A DNA stretch of 64,000 bases from an uncultured Cohaesibacter sp. (GTDB taxonomy: Bacteria > Pseudomonadota > Alphaproteobacteria > Rhizobiales > Cohaesibacteraceae): the NCBI RefSeq assembly GCF_963662805.1, contig NZ_OY759849.1:13530-77529 (forward strand), read 5' to 3'. Below the pieces are notes generated by a model. The model saw only the letters and a list, made by a program, of their open reading frames with translations. It had not been told where the DNA came from and did no database searches. Of this stretch, positions 37,144 to 45,900 are shown piece by piece; within the stretch, counting starts at the first letter, position 1; every line of letters begins with the position of its first letter. The position numbers and the translations under genes are program-made.

Positions 37144-37632
37144 GTGACCAAGTTGACCGAACTGAATGACACCGATCTGCTGGCCGCGATCACGACGCAG
37201 GAAGATGAGCTTCGCTTTGAAGACTTCTCGGTCGCGACCGCCCACACGCTGGGCAACAGGTTCGTGGCGCTCGCCAAAGAACGGTCTCTGCCCATCGCCA
37301 TCGACATCACTTGCGCCGGGCATTGCCTGTTCCACATGGCCATGGAAGGCGCCACCCCCGACAATGCCGAGTGGATTGAACGCAAGAAGCGCGTCGTGGG
37401 CCGGTTCCATCACAGCTCCCTCTACATGGGCCTGTTGTGCAAGCTGTCCGACACCGTATTGGAGACACGCTTTCACCTGCCGCCCAACCAGTTCGCCCCT
37501 CACGGTGGCTGCTTCCCTATCAGGCTCAAGGGTGGAGCGGTGATCGGCACGATCACGGTGTCCGGCCTGCCACAGGTGGAGGACCATGCGCTCGTCACCG
37601 AAGTCATAGCGGAATATCTCGGCGCGGCCTGA
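37144..37632 (+). CDS. UPF0303/HbpS-like (GlcG family) protein
   Basis: A 162-residue protein of the UPF0303 (YBR137W-like, heme-degrading-domain) group: IAIDITCAGHCLFHMAMEG near residue 52, WIERKKRVVGRFHHSSLYMG near 77, then FAPHGGCFPIRLKGGAVIGTITVSGLPQ near 118-145. The family fold is like GlcG/HbpS; its biochemical role is poorly known. The start is GTG with AAGGA 8 bases upstream. It stands alone and converges on an Lrp-type regulator gene 8 bases away. Confidence 0.7.
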   Translation: MTKLTELNDTDLLAAITTQEDELRFEDFSVATAHTLGNRFVALAKERSLPIAIDITCAGHCLFHMAMEGATPDNAEWIERKKRVVGRFHHSSLYMGLLCKLSDTVLETRFHLPPNQFAPHGGCFPIRLKGGAVIGTITVSGLPQVEDHALVTEVIAEYLGAA

Positions 37633-37639
37633 TACCGGT

Positions 37640-38095
37640 TCACTTGTTCGGGCGCAGAGGCGGCAGACGGTTTGCAAACAGCGACGATTTGACGATCGAG
37701 GTATGCGTCTCCGCCCGTTCATGGAACGGGATCAGGATGTCATCGAGCTCCGAAACATCCGCAATGGCCAATCGCGCCACATAGCAGTCGTCACCTGTCA
37801 CGCGATCACAGGACAGAAACCGCGGCTGTTCCTCGATCATCTTCTCGACCATGTGAATCTGGCCACTGCGGGGCTTGATCCGCACCAGCGCTTGAATGGA
37901 GTAACCGAGCGCACGCAAATCGACCTTTGCGCCAAAGCTGGCAATATAACCCTGATCGCGCAAGGCCCGAAGGCGTTCCCCTACCGCAGGGCCGGTTAGA
38001 TCGACCTGCTTGCCAATATCGGCAAGGCTCATCCGCCCCTCGGTTTCGAGAATCTCGATGATCTTGCAATCAATGCTATCCAGCACTTTTGACAT
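37640..38095 (-). CDS. Lrp/AsnC-family transcriptional regulator
   Basis: A 151-residue regulator: winged helix-turn-helix at residues 5-55 (LDSIDCKIIEILETEGRMSL, then LTGPAVGERLRALRDQGYI) and a RAM effector-binding domain (YSIQALVRIKPRSGQ, later CDRVTGDDCYVARLAI). The ATG with GGAG upstream was chosen over a longer frame. It is divergent from the phzF-family gene with about 120 bases between, so it may control that gene. The ligand is probably an amino acid. Confidence 0.9.
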   Translation of the reverse strand: MSKVLDSIDCKIIEILETEGRMSLADIGKQVDLTGPAVGERLRALRDQGYIASFGAKVDLRALGYSIQALVRIKPRSGQIHMVEKMIEEQPRFLSCDRVTGDDCYVARLAIADVSELDDILIPFHERAETHTSIVKSSLFANRLPPLRPNK

Positions 38096-38217
38096 GAAAG
38101 AACTCCAAACCCATAACCGACGAAGCAAAAGCAATTCGTCAAATTTGCCATCGGCATCGTGAGGACGCAACCCCGGCCAACCGCTAAACTCCGTCCAAAC
38201 ACAGACAGGAGATTTTC

Positions 38218-39060
38218 ATGAACATACAAAGAATCGCAGCCTTCAGCCAAGGCACATCAGGGGGCAACCCCGCAGGCGTGGTCCTGCTCAACGAAACGGC
38301 TGACGAAAAAGACATGGCACGCATCGCCGCAGATGTCGGCTATTCGGAAACGGCCTTCGCCGTCCCTGAAGATGACAGCGGCTCCTCGTGGCGGGTACGC
38401 TATTTCTCGCCCGAATCCGAGGTACCCTTCTGCGGTCACGCAACGATTGCCCTCGGCGCGGCGCTTGGTGAGCGCAAGGGTGCGGGCACCTATGCCCTGA
38501 TGCTCAACAACGCCTCCATCACGGTCGATGTCGAAGAGACCTCTGAAGGCATGTTTGCGACGCTCCAGTCCCCACCAACCAACAGCCAGCCGGTGTCAAA
38601 CGCGGATCTGCAGGCTCTTCTCTCCCTGTTCGGCTTGACGGAAGCCGACCTCGACCCGCGACTCGCTCCGGCCCGCATTCATGGTGGTGCGGATCATATC
38701 CTGCTGCCGTTGAAGGACCGCTCAAGGCTCGCCGCCATGACCTACGATCTGGACGCCGGGCGCAATCTCATGCGCCAACTGGGCCTCATCACGGTGATGC
38801 TGGTTTTCATCGAAGACACTCGCACATTCGTCGCCCGCAATGCCTTTGCATCCGGCGGCGTGCTCGAAGACCCTGCGACCGGTGCAGCGGCCGCTGCCTT
38901 TGCCGGCTACCTGCGTGATGCGGGTTGGCCTCACGGCGGACAGTTCACCATCCGGCAGGGCGAGGATATGGGCAGCCCATCCCTGATCAAGGTTGAGCTC
39001 GACGACACACCGGGAGCACCCGTCCGCGTTTCGGGCCGCACCCGGCAGATCACGGACTGA
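38218..39060 (+). CDS. PhzF-family isomerase
   Basis: A 280-residue protein of the PhzF/diaminopimelate epimerase-like fold. GTSGGNPAGVVLL is near residue 12, the catalytic Glu in YSETAF near 45, EVPFCGHATIALGAAL near 72, and DPATGAAAAAFAGYL near 220. PhzF proteins isomerise small ring or diene substrates; outside phenazine clusters their reactions are mostly unknown, and no phenazine genes are here. The ATG has GGAGATTTTC upstream. Its neighbour is a divergent Lrp-type regulator. Confidence 0.85.
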   Translation: MNIQRIAAFSQGTSGGNPAGVVLLNETADEKDMARIAADVGYSETAFAVPEDDSGSSWRVRYFSPESEVPFCGHATIALGAALGERKGAGTYALMLNNASITVDVEETSEGMFATLQSPPTNSQPVSNADLQALLSLFGLTEADLDPRLAPARIHGGADHILLPLKDRSRLAAMTYDLDAGRNLMRQLGLITVMLVFIEDTRTFVARNAFASGGVLEDPATGAAAAAFAGYLRDAGWPHGGQFTIRQGEDMGSPSLIKVELDDTPGAPVRVSGRTRQITD

Positions 39061-39077
39061 TCTTCAGGACACCAACG

Positions 39078-39113
39078 GGACGGGAAGTCCTCAACGCACT
39101 CCCGTCCGGTTTT
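39078..39113 (+). terminator. Probable rho-independent terminator of the phzF-family gene
   Basis: GGACGGGA pairs with TCCCGTCC around a 14-base loop and is followed by GGTTTTC, 18 bases after the stop. Confidence 0.65.
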
Positions 39114-39226
39114 CAAGCCATAGCTGGCGATTGGTGGCGATTGGTGATTGAAACCTTTGCTCCGAGGACACAGATTACAGACACGGCTGACGCCAACTCA
39201 AAACCCGCCCGCCGCAGGAGCCTTCA

Positions 39227-39828
39227 ATGCAAGACCAGAAGCTGTTCTACCCCTCCACCCTGCGCAACCGGGAGCCGATCCTCGCCGTGCTCCGCGAGGT
39301 CCTGCCGGAGACGGGAACCGTTCTGGAAATCGCCAGTGGCTCCGGCGAGCATGTGATCCACTTTGCCGCCAACCTCCCCGGCCTCATCTGGCAGCCATCC
39401 GATCCGTCGCCAGAGGCCCGCGCCTCCATCGCAGCCTGGTCCGAGGAAGCCCAGCTCGACAATATCAACCCGCCCTCGACATCGATACAACGGGTGACAA
39501 CTGGCCCGTAATCAAGGCCGAGGCGATCCTCGTCATCAACATGATCCACATCAGCCCGTGGGCCGCGACAGAAGGCCTCTTCAGGCAAGCCGGATTGATG
39601 TTGCCAAAGGGAGGCCAGATCATCCTCTATGGCCCCTATCGTCAGGAAAGCCGCCCCTTTGTTGCCAGCAATGTCGAGTTTGATGCCTCGCTCAGATCCC
39701 GCGACCCTGAATGGGGCATCCGCCACCTTGAAGACGTGGTGGACGCGGCAGGGCGCAACGGCTTGGAGCTCAGCAAGGTTGTCGATATGCCCGCCAACAA
39801 TCTGATCGTCATTTTCAAGCGTTCGTAG
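39227..39828 (+). pseudogene. DUF938 class I SAM-dependent methyltransferase, frameshifted
   Basis: The first 83 codons give a DUF938 N-terminus: NREPILAVLREVLPETGTVL, the SAM motif EIASGSGEHVIHFAA, then LIWQPSDPSPEARASIAAW. The match then jumps to another frame near 39473 and continues DIDTTGDNWPVIKAEAIL, NMIHISPWAATEGLF, DASLRSRDPEWGI, NLIVIFKRS. Adding one C to the CCC run at 39473-39475 restores one ~200-residue frame, exactly the family length. A single-base loss, real or a sequencing error, therefore explains it. The methyl acceptor is unknown. It is not obviously linked to neighbouring genes. Confidence 0.8.
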
Positions 39829-40005
39829 CAAGCTCCAGCCACGCACCTTATCCCGACAAGCCGTAGCCCAGCCTGCCCTCTGAGGCTGTCACGGCACTCC
39901 CAACCTGCGACAAAACTTCGCTCGGGCCTGAAAAGCATCATCGTTACAAACCGTTAGATGAACGCTTCACGCACCACCAACACAAAATCGCTAGACACAA
40001 AAAGT

Positions 40006-40020
40006 TGAGTTATTGACTCA
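40006..40020. promoter_or_regulatory. Operator repeat 1, TGAGT-N5-ACTCA
   Basis: TGAGTTATTGACTCA, with arms extended by one pair (TTGAGT/ACTCAA). It is the first of two copies 35 bases apart upstream of the ABC permease. Confidence 0.55.
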
Positions 40021-40040
40021 ATTTTGCTTATGTATATACA

Positions 40041-40055
40041 TGAGTAAAAAACTCA
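40041..40055. promoter_or_regulatory. Operator repeat 2, TGAGT-N5-ACTCA
   Basis: TGAGTAAAAAACTCA, with the same arms and spacer length as repeat 1. It lies 63 bases upstream of the permease start. The regulator is not in the neighbourhood. Confidence 0.55.
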
Positions 40056-40117
40056 AATTATCAGTGTGCCGGTGCCTTGTCCATCCGGGTTTTTAGCGAA
40101 ATAGTGATCGGAAATCA

Positions 40118-40933
40118 GTGTTCATCATGCGGCCATCGGACCTCCGGAGCTCCGCTGAAAGGCGCAGCATACGCCCCCCTGCTCTGGCGACTATTCTGAT
40201 CCTGCCGGGTCTGCTTTTGCTGGTCTGGCATCTTGGCTCGACCCATGGCTGGTTCAACGCCTATCTGTTGCCGCCGCCGATCGAGGTCTGGACTGCTGCG
40301 GTTGATCTCTGGGGCAAGGGCCTGCTCGCCGAACATCTCGGCGTCAGCCTGATGCGTGTGCTGATCGGCTTTGCCCTCTCTGGCCTGTCCGCTCTGCTGC
40401 TCGCCGCGCTCAACTACCGCTTCCCTCTCGCCCGACGCATGACCTTCCTGCCGCTCGAAGCCATCCGCGTTATCCCCCCTCTGGCGCTGGTTCCGGTGCT
40501 CATTCTCTGGTTCGGCATTGGTGAAGGCTCAAAGCTCGCCGTCATTGTGCTGGCGAGCTTCTTCCCGGTCTATTTGTCGGCCCTGACAGCGCTGCAGACC
40601 GTCGATCCCAAACTGCTCCAGATGGCGCAAACCCTCAATCTCAGCCCCCTCGAGCGCGTCCGCTTCGTGCTCATCCCCGGTGCCAGCGCTGGCCTCGCAA
40701 CGGGATTGCGCCTCGGCTTTGGCTATGCCTGGCGCGCACTGGTCGGCGCCGAGCTGATCGCCGCCAGCGCGGGCCTTGGCTATCTCATTCTAGACTCAGA
40801 GGAGTTGGCCCGAACCGACCGGATCTTCGTCGGCATCATCGTCATTGCGCTGACGGGGATGATCCTTGACGCCATTTTCCGCCGGATGCTGCCAAGGGAT
40901 GACCGGCAAAGGATGCTCGGGGGGATTTTCTGA
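40118..40933 (+). CDS. SsuC/TauC-type ABC transporter permease
   Basis: A 271-residue inner-membrane permease of the nitrate/sulfonate/taurine family, with about six helices. [20 protein letters not shown] is near residue 47. The family loop around 165-185 ([22 protein letters not shown]) contacts the ATPase. The start is GTG; an ATG three codons later is equally possible. It overlaps the ATPase gene by one base (ATGG at TGATGG). With the ATPase, binding protein and a 187-residue unknown protein it forms one operon. The substrate is open: sulfonate, nitrate, thiamine precursor or other. Confidence 0.87.
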   Translation: MFIMRPSDLRSSAERRSIRPPALATILILPGLLLLVWHLGSTHGWFNAYLLPPPIEVWTAAVDLWGKGLLAEHLGVSLMRVLIGFALSGLSALLLAALNYRFPLARRMTFLPLEAIRVIPPLALVPVLILWFGIGEGSKLAVIVLASFFPVYLSALTALQTVDPKLLQMAQTLNLSPLERVRFVLIPGASAGLATGLRLGFGYAWRALVGAELIAASAGLGYLILDSEELARTDRIFVGIIVIALTGMILDAIFRRMLPRDDRQRMLGGIF

Positions 40934-41699
40934 TGGACATGATCAATCATCAAAACCCCGTCGAAATCCTCGGCCTCAGCAGGAGCTTTTCCCAGACAGG
41001 CGACACCCGGAACCGGGTGCTTCACAACCTGTCGCTTTCCATTGCCGAGCATGAGATCGTCGCTCTCGTCGGACGCTCCGGCTGTGGCAAGACAACGCTG
41101 CTGCACTGCCTCGCCGGACTGGTTTCGCCAGAAAGTGGGACCATCCTCCCCCGGATCTGGCAACCCACTCAGCCGTGGTCTTCCAAGATCATCGACTGCT
41201 GCCATGGGCAACTCTCGAGCAGAATCTGCTGCTGGCCCTTCAAGCAAACAGGAACATGGCAAAGGCGGAAAAAATCAGGCGCGTTGCCCGAATGATTGCC
41301 GCCCTTGACCTCACACCTTTTGCCAAGAGCAAACCGGCAGCCCTCTCCGGCGGCATGGCCCAAAGGGCAGCACTGGGCCGGGCCCTGCTGCAGGAGCCGC
41401 GGCTTCTTCTGATGGATGAGCCTTTTGCATCCCTTGATGCCCTCACCCGCATGGACATGCACGATCTGTTGCTTTCCCTCCATGACAATAACCCCTGCAC
41501 CATCCTGTTCGTCACCCACGATCTCGAAGAGGCGGTGAAACTCGCCGACCGCGTGGTTGTGATGGAACAGGGCGGGATTGTTGAGGACTGCCCGATCAGG
41601 CTCGCCAAGCCAAGAGATCCGGACGACGCGGACATCCGCACCATTCAGCGCCATTTGCGCCAACTGGTCACCAAACGATCCGAACCCACACACCAATAA
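40933..41699 (+). pseudogene. SsuB/TauB-type ABC ATP-binding protein, frameshifted
   Basis: The first frame gives the N-terminus and Walker A ([18 protein letters not shown], residues about 46-63). Downstream, a second frame gives [14 protein letters not shown] (Q-loop), LSGGMAQRAALGRALLQEP (signature), LLLMDEPFASLDALTR (Walker B) and FVTHDLEEAVKLADRVVVM. Adding one C to the CCCCC run at 41148-41152 joins them as [17 protein letters not shown], giving a normal ~255-residue ATPase. All catalytic motifs are intact, so a sequencing error is more likely than decay. It would energise uptake with the preceding permease. Confidence 0.82.
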
Positions 41700-41734
41700 C
41701 AGCCATTCAACAGCACCAACGGAGAAGTCAGTTC

Positions 41735-42697
41735 ATGCTGAAGTCACTACAACGCGGCCTCGCCGCAACCCTCGCAGCAACGGTCGGCCTGACCATGTTC
41801 GCTGCAGCAAGCTTCGCCGCCGACGTCAAGGAAATCAACGTCTCTTACGTAACCTCGCCTTTCAACCTTCAGGTCATGGTCACCAAATTGCAGGGCCGCC
41901 TCGAGAAGGAATTCGGGAAGGATGGCATCACCGTCAACTGGCACGAAATCACCTCTGGTGCCAAGCAGGCACAGGCCATGGCCGCCGGATCCCTCGATTT
42001 CGGCATGGTGATGAATTCCACCTCCGTGCTGATGGCCAATGCAGCAGGAAACCCGGTCAAGATCGTCTCAGCCGTCTCCCGTCCCTCCGAAACCTTCGCA
42101 CTGGTTGCAGGCAAGGACGGCCCAAAAACCATTGAAGATCTGAAAGGCAAGACCGTCGCCGGACCCAAAGGCACCGTTCTGCATCAAATGCTGGTCGCAG
42201 CGGTCGATAAGGCAGGCCTTGAACAGAACGATGTAAAGTTCGTTTCGATGGATCTACCAAAGGCCCGCGCCGCGATGCTCTCTGGCAACGTTGATGCCGC
42301 TCTTCTTGCCGCGTCGCTGGTGATCAAGTCCGTCGAAGAAGGCGCCCATGTGGTGACCACAGCATCCGGCCTCGTCACCCCGAAGCTGGTCCTCGCTTCT
42401 TCCGCCGCGTTTGTTGAAGCCCATCCAGATCTCGTCGAACGTGTGATCAAGGTGCACAAGGAAGCGCAAGCCTTTATCGATGCCAACCGCGATGAGGCCA
42501 TCGCACTGGGAGCCAAAGAGAAGAATATCTCCATTGAGGACGCCACCAAACTCGCCGACTGGGCAGGCTACACCACCAGCCTTGCCCAGGACGATCTCGA
42601 CAGCATGAAAGCCGACATGGATTTTCTCGTTGCCAATGATCTGATTAAACAGGTCGTCGATCTCGATGATGTCGTCATGCCGAGCGCAATGGAGTAG
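41735..42697 (+). CDS. SsuA/TauA-like ABC transporter substrate-binding protein
   Basis: A 320-residue periplasmic protein with a signal peptide (cleavage near ASFAA, residue 29). The NMT1/SsuA-like pattern is clear: NVSYVTSPFNLQVMVTK near residue 37, AAGSLDFGMVMNS near 83, DLKGKTVAGPKGTVLHQML near 133, and SGNVDAALLAASLVIKS near 185. GGAGAAG lies upstream of the ATG. It is the third gene of the importer operon. Ligand residues cannot be read by eye. Confidence 0.87.
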   Translation: MLKSLQRGLAATLAATVGLTMFAAASFAADVKEINVSYVTSPFNLQVMVTKLQGRLEKEFGKDGITVNWHEITSGAKQAQAMAAGSLDFGMVMNSTSVLMANAAGNPVKIVSAVSRPSETFALVAGKDGPKTIEDLKGKTVAGPKGTVLHQMLVAAVDKAGLEQNDVKFVSMDLPKARAAMLSGNVDAALLAASLVIKSVEEGAHVVTTASGLVTPKLVLASSAAFVEAHPDLVERVIKVHKEAQAFIDANRDEAIALGAKEKNISIEDATKLADWAGYTTSLAQDDLDSMKADMDFLVANDLIKQVVDLDDVVMPSAME

Positions 42698-42701
42698 GCC
42701 C

Positions 42702-43265
42702 ATGACCAACCCTTATGGTATCGAGAAACGCCACGAGCCAACCATTGATCTCAAAGAGGCCGACTGCCCCCTCGCCTTCACCCGCGCCGACTTCGTGCGC
42801 TATGCAGGCCCCGACCAGATCATCGCCTCGGCCTTGATGTTCCAGATGCTCACTTGCGCCTTCGAAGTTCTGTCGCCTGACGCGCTGGCGGAACGCAACG
42901 AAGTGAAGGTTCAGGTTGGCTTCCCCGGCCCGGGTGTCACTGACATCATCGAGCTAGTCCTGCGCGGCAGCACTCGCAACGCGGCCAACATCACGGTCAA
43001 GACGGAAGATCTGCCGATGGAAGCCCCGGAAGCCCTGATTGGCCGCTTCTATTTCGAGTTTGAATATGGTGGCAATCGGATCGGTCTCTGGCCGGTGGAA
43101 GGCTATTTCACCGACGAATTCCGCGACAATGTGAAGGCCTTCCAGCCCCGCAAGGGCGATGCGGCAAGTCAGGCCGCCTACCAGAACTTCAAGCATGGCA
43201 TGGTGGCCAAACTGATGGCCGCAGAGCCGAGCGCCCTGTTCAACGTCAAGATTGTCGCCAACTGA
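42702..43265 (+). CDS. Conserved-looking protein of unknown function in ABC operon
   Basis: A 187-residue soluble protein that I do not recognise. It has no signal peptide or transmembrane segment. Points to note: two Cys (CPLAF near residue 22 and TCAFEVL near 52), a glycine-rich VGFPGPGVTDIIELVLRG near 74, and FYFEFEYGGNRIGLWPVEGYF near 112. The start is 4 bases after the binding-protein stop, so it is translated with the importer and probably handles its substrate. A distant formylmethanofuran dehydrogenase subunit E-like relation crossed my mind but the Cys/His metal site is missing. Confidence 0.75.
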   Translation: MTNPYGIEKRHEPTIDLKEADCPLAFTRADFVRYAGPDQIIASALMFQMLTCAFEVLSPDALAERNEVKVQVGFPGPGVTDIIELVLRGSTRNAANITVKTEDLPMEAPEALIGRFYFEFEYGGNRIGLWPVEGYFTDEFRDNVKAFQPRKGDAASQAAYQNFKHGMVAKLMAAEPSALFNVKIVAN

Positions 43266-43289
43266 GCGTTGAAACAACAAAGAAATCCC

Positions 43290-43316
43290 GCAAAGCCCGT
43301 CCAGTATGGGCTTTGC
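43290..43316 (+). terminator. Hairpin after the SsuABC-like operon
   Basis: GCAAAGCCC pairs with GGGCTTTGC around a 9-base loop, 25 bases past the stop. No T-run follows, so termination strength is uncertain. Confidence 0.5.
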
Positions 43317-43497
43317 ACCTCCCCACCACACAGTGCGGGTCTGAGACAGAGCCGCTCACAGATTGGCACATAACAGGCATCTTAGGTGCGACAAATTGCT
43401 CTTCCCTTAATTGAAGCGGGTCAACGCGCCGCAGAGGGGGATGCCGGACACTATATGGACAATGAGAGACCATCTTCGGAAACCAAAGGTTTCAACC

Positions 43498-43991
43498 ATG
43501 TCCAACACAAGCACCATCGCCAATCTCAACAAAGCCCTGCAAATGGAAATGAGCGCGGCCCATCAGTATCAGCTCAATGCCCAACGGCTTTGATGACTGG
43601 GGTTTGACCAAGCTCGCCGACCAGATGCGCGAAGAAATGAAGGAAGAATGGGGCCACTCTGATCGCTTCATCGAGCGTATCCTCTATCTTAAAGGCACCC
43701 CGGAACTTGCCTTCGAAAAATCCCCCATCCTTCACGACTCACTGGTCGAACTGTTCAAGGCCGATCTTGCAGACGAGGAAGACGCCATCGAGACCTATGC
43801 CAAGGCCTCAAAGGAAGCCTACGATATGGGCGACATCGGCTCGAAGGCCCCTGTTTGAAGAGATCGTTCTTGATGAGGAAGGCCATAAAGGCTGGCTGGA
43901 ACTGCAGCTTGACCTGATCGAACGCCTTGGTGAGAAAACCTACAGCGCTAAACTCGTCTCTATCGGTGAGGAACCCGAAGGCGACGATTGA
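43498..43991 (+). pseudogene. Bacterioferritin-like protein, two frameshifts
   Basis: Three frames together give one bacterioferritin-like four-helix protein of about 163 residues. MSNTSTIANLNKALQMEMSA and HQYQLNAQRL come first. The second frame gives DDWGLTKLADQMREEMKEEW and GHSDRFIERILYLKGTPEL. The third gives LFEEIVLDEEGHKGWLELQL. Ferroxidase-type residues are present (Glu near 18, EEWGHSDR, EEGH). The join points are one extra T in TTT near 43592 and one extra C in CCCC near 43851. Removing each restores the frame. It would store iron or detoxify peroxide if intact. Both changes are in homopolymers, so sequencing error is likely. Confidence 0.82.
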
Positions 43992-44012
43992 TTCTCGCTC
44001 TTTGTGAGACAT

Positions 44013-44045
44013 GGACATGGCTTCCAATCGTCAGGAGCCATGTCC
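44013..44045. terminator. Hairpin between convergent genes
   Basis: GGACATGGCT pairs with AGCCATGTCC around a 13-base loop, between the bacterioferritin-like gene and the nagZ-like gene. There is no T-run on either side. Confidence 0.45.
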
Positions 44046-44074
44046 CTGACGTCCCGATTTGCACGCTGGCGCAG

Positions 44075-45235
44075 TCACTTGGCAGACTTTTGGGCAGCTA
44101 CGGTTTTAGCCTCGCTCCAGCGCCTCATCGCCTGGACCCGTTCAGCCGAAGCCATGATGGCATCCTCACTCAAACGCCCGTCCCGGATCGCCTGCCGGAT
44201 CCACCGCACCGCCCGTTGCGGCAAAAACGGATCATATCCGAACAGATTCTTGATCATCACGATGTCGCTGCCCGCCGCAAGCGCCTGAATGACGGCATCC
44301 TTCCGGTCCATGAAATGGCGAACCGCATCCATGTCGATATCGTCGGTAACGATCACGCCCTGATAGCCAAGCCGCTCCCGCAGCAAACCGGTAACGATCG
44401 GCTTGGATACCGTTGCGGGCAGATGGCTCGGTTCGATCTGGTCAAGCCGAAGATGCCCGGTCATGATCATCGGCGGAGCATGAGGCGACTTGATCAACCG
44501 CACAAAGGGCTCCAATTCAAGCTTGGTCCATGTGTCGGAAATATTGGCTGCCCCGAAATGACTGTCATCCACCGCATGGCCATGTCCGGGGAAATGCTTC
44601 GCAACGCACAGCACACCAACGCTTGAGAACCCCTCGACAAATGCCTCCCCGTATGTCGCAATCACCTCGGGATCAGATGAGAAAGCCCGCGCCCAGCGGC
44701 CAATTGCGGGATTGTTCGGGTCGTCGACATCCAGAACAGGACCGAAATTGATCGTGAAACCGGCACGAATGAGGTCCTCGCCAGCCCGCGCATAGATGTC
44801 GCGAGCCTCCTCCGGGCTGCGCTGTAGCGCTGTCGTTCGGGCTGCGGGCACACGGACAAAATCGCCATGCCCTGGGCGCAATCGCTGCACGGCTCCCCCC
44901 TCATGGTCAACGGCGAGCATTGGTCGTGCCGGGCCTCCGCTGAAAAGGCGCACAAGCGCAGGAAAATTGCCCTTGTTGCGGATATTTTGCGCGACAAAAA
45001 AGACGGCTCCCACCTGCCCTCGGGCTGCCTGTCGGGCAAGTAGCCGCGCTGACGGGGAGTTGATGTCCGTCCCGTAGAAGCCAATCATCAGGAGATCCGC
45101 AACCGCCCGAGCCAAAGCATCCTTGGGGCTAAAGCAAAAATACCAAGCAATTGGATAGGTCGCCATGCCGATCAGCATGCCAACCCCGGCTCGCAGGATG
45201 CGCACCAACCTATGAAGAGTGATTGAGACCTTCAT
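44075..45235 (-). CDS. Glycoside hydrolase family 3, NagZ-like beta-N-acetylhexosaminidase
   Basis: A 386-residue protein. An N-terminal hydrophobic segment (residues 14-35) suggests a membrane anchor. The GH3 barrel follows: MLAVDHEGGAVQRLRPG near 102, FGPVLDVDDPNNPAIGRWAR near 165, the acid/base-loop AKHFPGHGHAVDDSHF near 215, and the nucleophile Asp in VTDDIDMDAVRHF near 298. NagZ removes N-acetylglucosamine from muropeptides, but its usual form is cytosolic, so the membrane segment is notable; a different GH3 role is possible. A lone gene, with the next minus-strand gene 368 bases upstream. Confidence 0.82.
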   Translation of the reverse strand: MKVSITLHRLVRILRAGVGMLIGMATYPIAWYFCFSPKDALARAVADLLMIGFYGTDINSPSARLLARQAARGQVGAVFFVAQNIRNKGNFPALVRLFSGGPARPMLAVDHEGGAVQRLRPGHGDFVRVPAARTTALQRSPEEARDIYARAGEDLIRAGFTINFGPVLDVDDPNNPAIGRWARAFSSDPEVIATYGEAFVEGFSSVGVLCVAKHFPGHGHAVDDSHFGAANISDTWTKLELEPFVRLIKSPHAPPMIMTGHLRLDQIEPSHLPATVSKPIVTGLLRERLGYQGVIVTDDIDMDAVRHFMDRKDAVIQALAAGSDIVMIKNLFGYDPFLPQRAVRWIRQAIRDGRLSEDAIMASAERVQAMRRWSEAKTVAAQKSAK

Positions 45236-45603
45236 CGATCAGAGGTCACAGTAAAAACTCGAAGGGGACGAGCTGAAACAATCACTCGGTGTATTGAGAG
45301 GGCAATAGGATAAAACAATCAAAATCCACACAATCAACTTATCATTGAATTATTCAGGTCTGCCTCAAATAACCATAGTTGGAAGTTGGATAAAACGAAA
45401 AAATAATTTTCCTCTCGATACCTCGTGCATCTGTGGCGGGCCTGATCGGCGGCATACATGATTTTCAAACAGAGCGGACAGTTTGCCCCCTCACTCCATT
45501 CGACATAAAAACGCCTCGGCAGGACATCTGAAGATGCCCTGCCGAGGCGATAACACTCATACTTGATAACGGCCCGATACGGGGGAATGGCCGTCGTCTA
45601 GGC
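45236..45603. other. 368-base intergenic region
   Basis: AT-rich promoter side of the nagZ-like gene. The right end holds the strong terminator of the small secreted protein gene (45507-45549). No gene seen. Confidence 0.5.
45507..45549 (-). terminator. Strong rho-independent terminator
   Basis: CGCCTCGGCAGG pairs with CCTGCCGAGGCG, with five more inner pairs (CATCT/AGATG) after one mismatch, and on the minus strand is followed by TTTTT. It lies 54 bases after the stop of the small secreted protein gene. Confidence 0.9.
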
Positions 45604-45900
45604 TTAGTCGATGGAGTCAACCGAGCAAGTGAAGCCTACCTGAGCAGAGCTGGAGTCTGCGGTCGGAACATATGCTACAGAAGCGGTCTGACCTCGGAAG
45701 CAATCACCCGGATTGGCAACATAACGGTCGAAGGTGTTTGCACTGGTGGACAGAACGACAGCACCATTTTCCTGAATGAGCTGTTTGACCTGAGCAGTGC
45801 TCAGGGACTGGGTGTTGGTCTGGCTAGCAGCCATTGCAGGAGCGCTCAGAGCAAGAGCAGCAAAAGCGAATGCGGAAAGAACGGTAGCTGATTTTTTCAT
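45604..45900 (-). CDS. Small secreted protein of unknown function
   Basis: A 98-residue protein with a clear signal peptide (MKKSATVLSAFAFAALALSA, then PAMA cleavage). The mature part is about 74 residues with two Cys, in GDCFRG and FTCSVD, that could form one disulfide. STAQVKQLIQENGAVVLST precedes them and could be a short helix-strand unit. I do not recognise a family. The gene has its own strong terminator and a long AT-rich upstream region, suggesting independent and possibly high expression. Confidence 0.75.
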   Translation of the reverse strand: MKKSATVLSAFAFAALALSAPAMAASQTNTQSLSTAQVKQLIQENGAVVLSTSANTFDRYVANPGDCFRGQTASVAYVPTADSSSAQVGFTCSVDSID

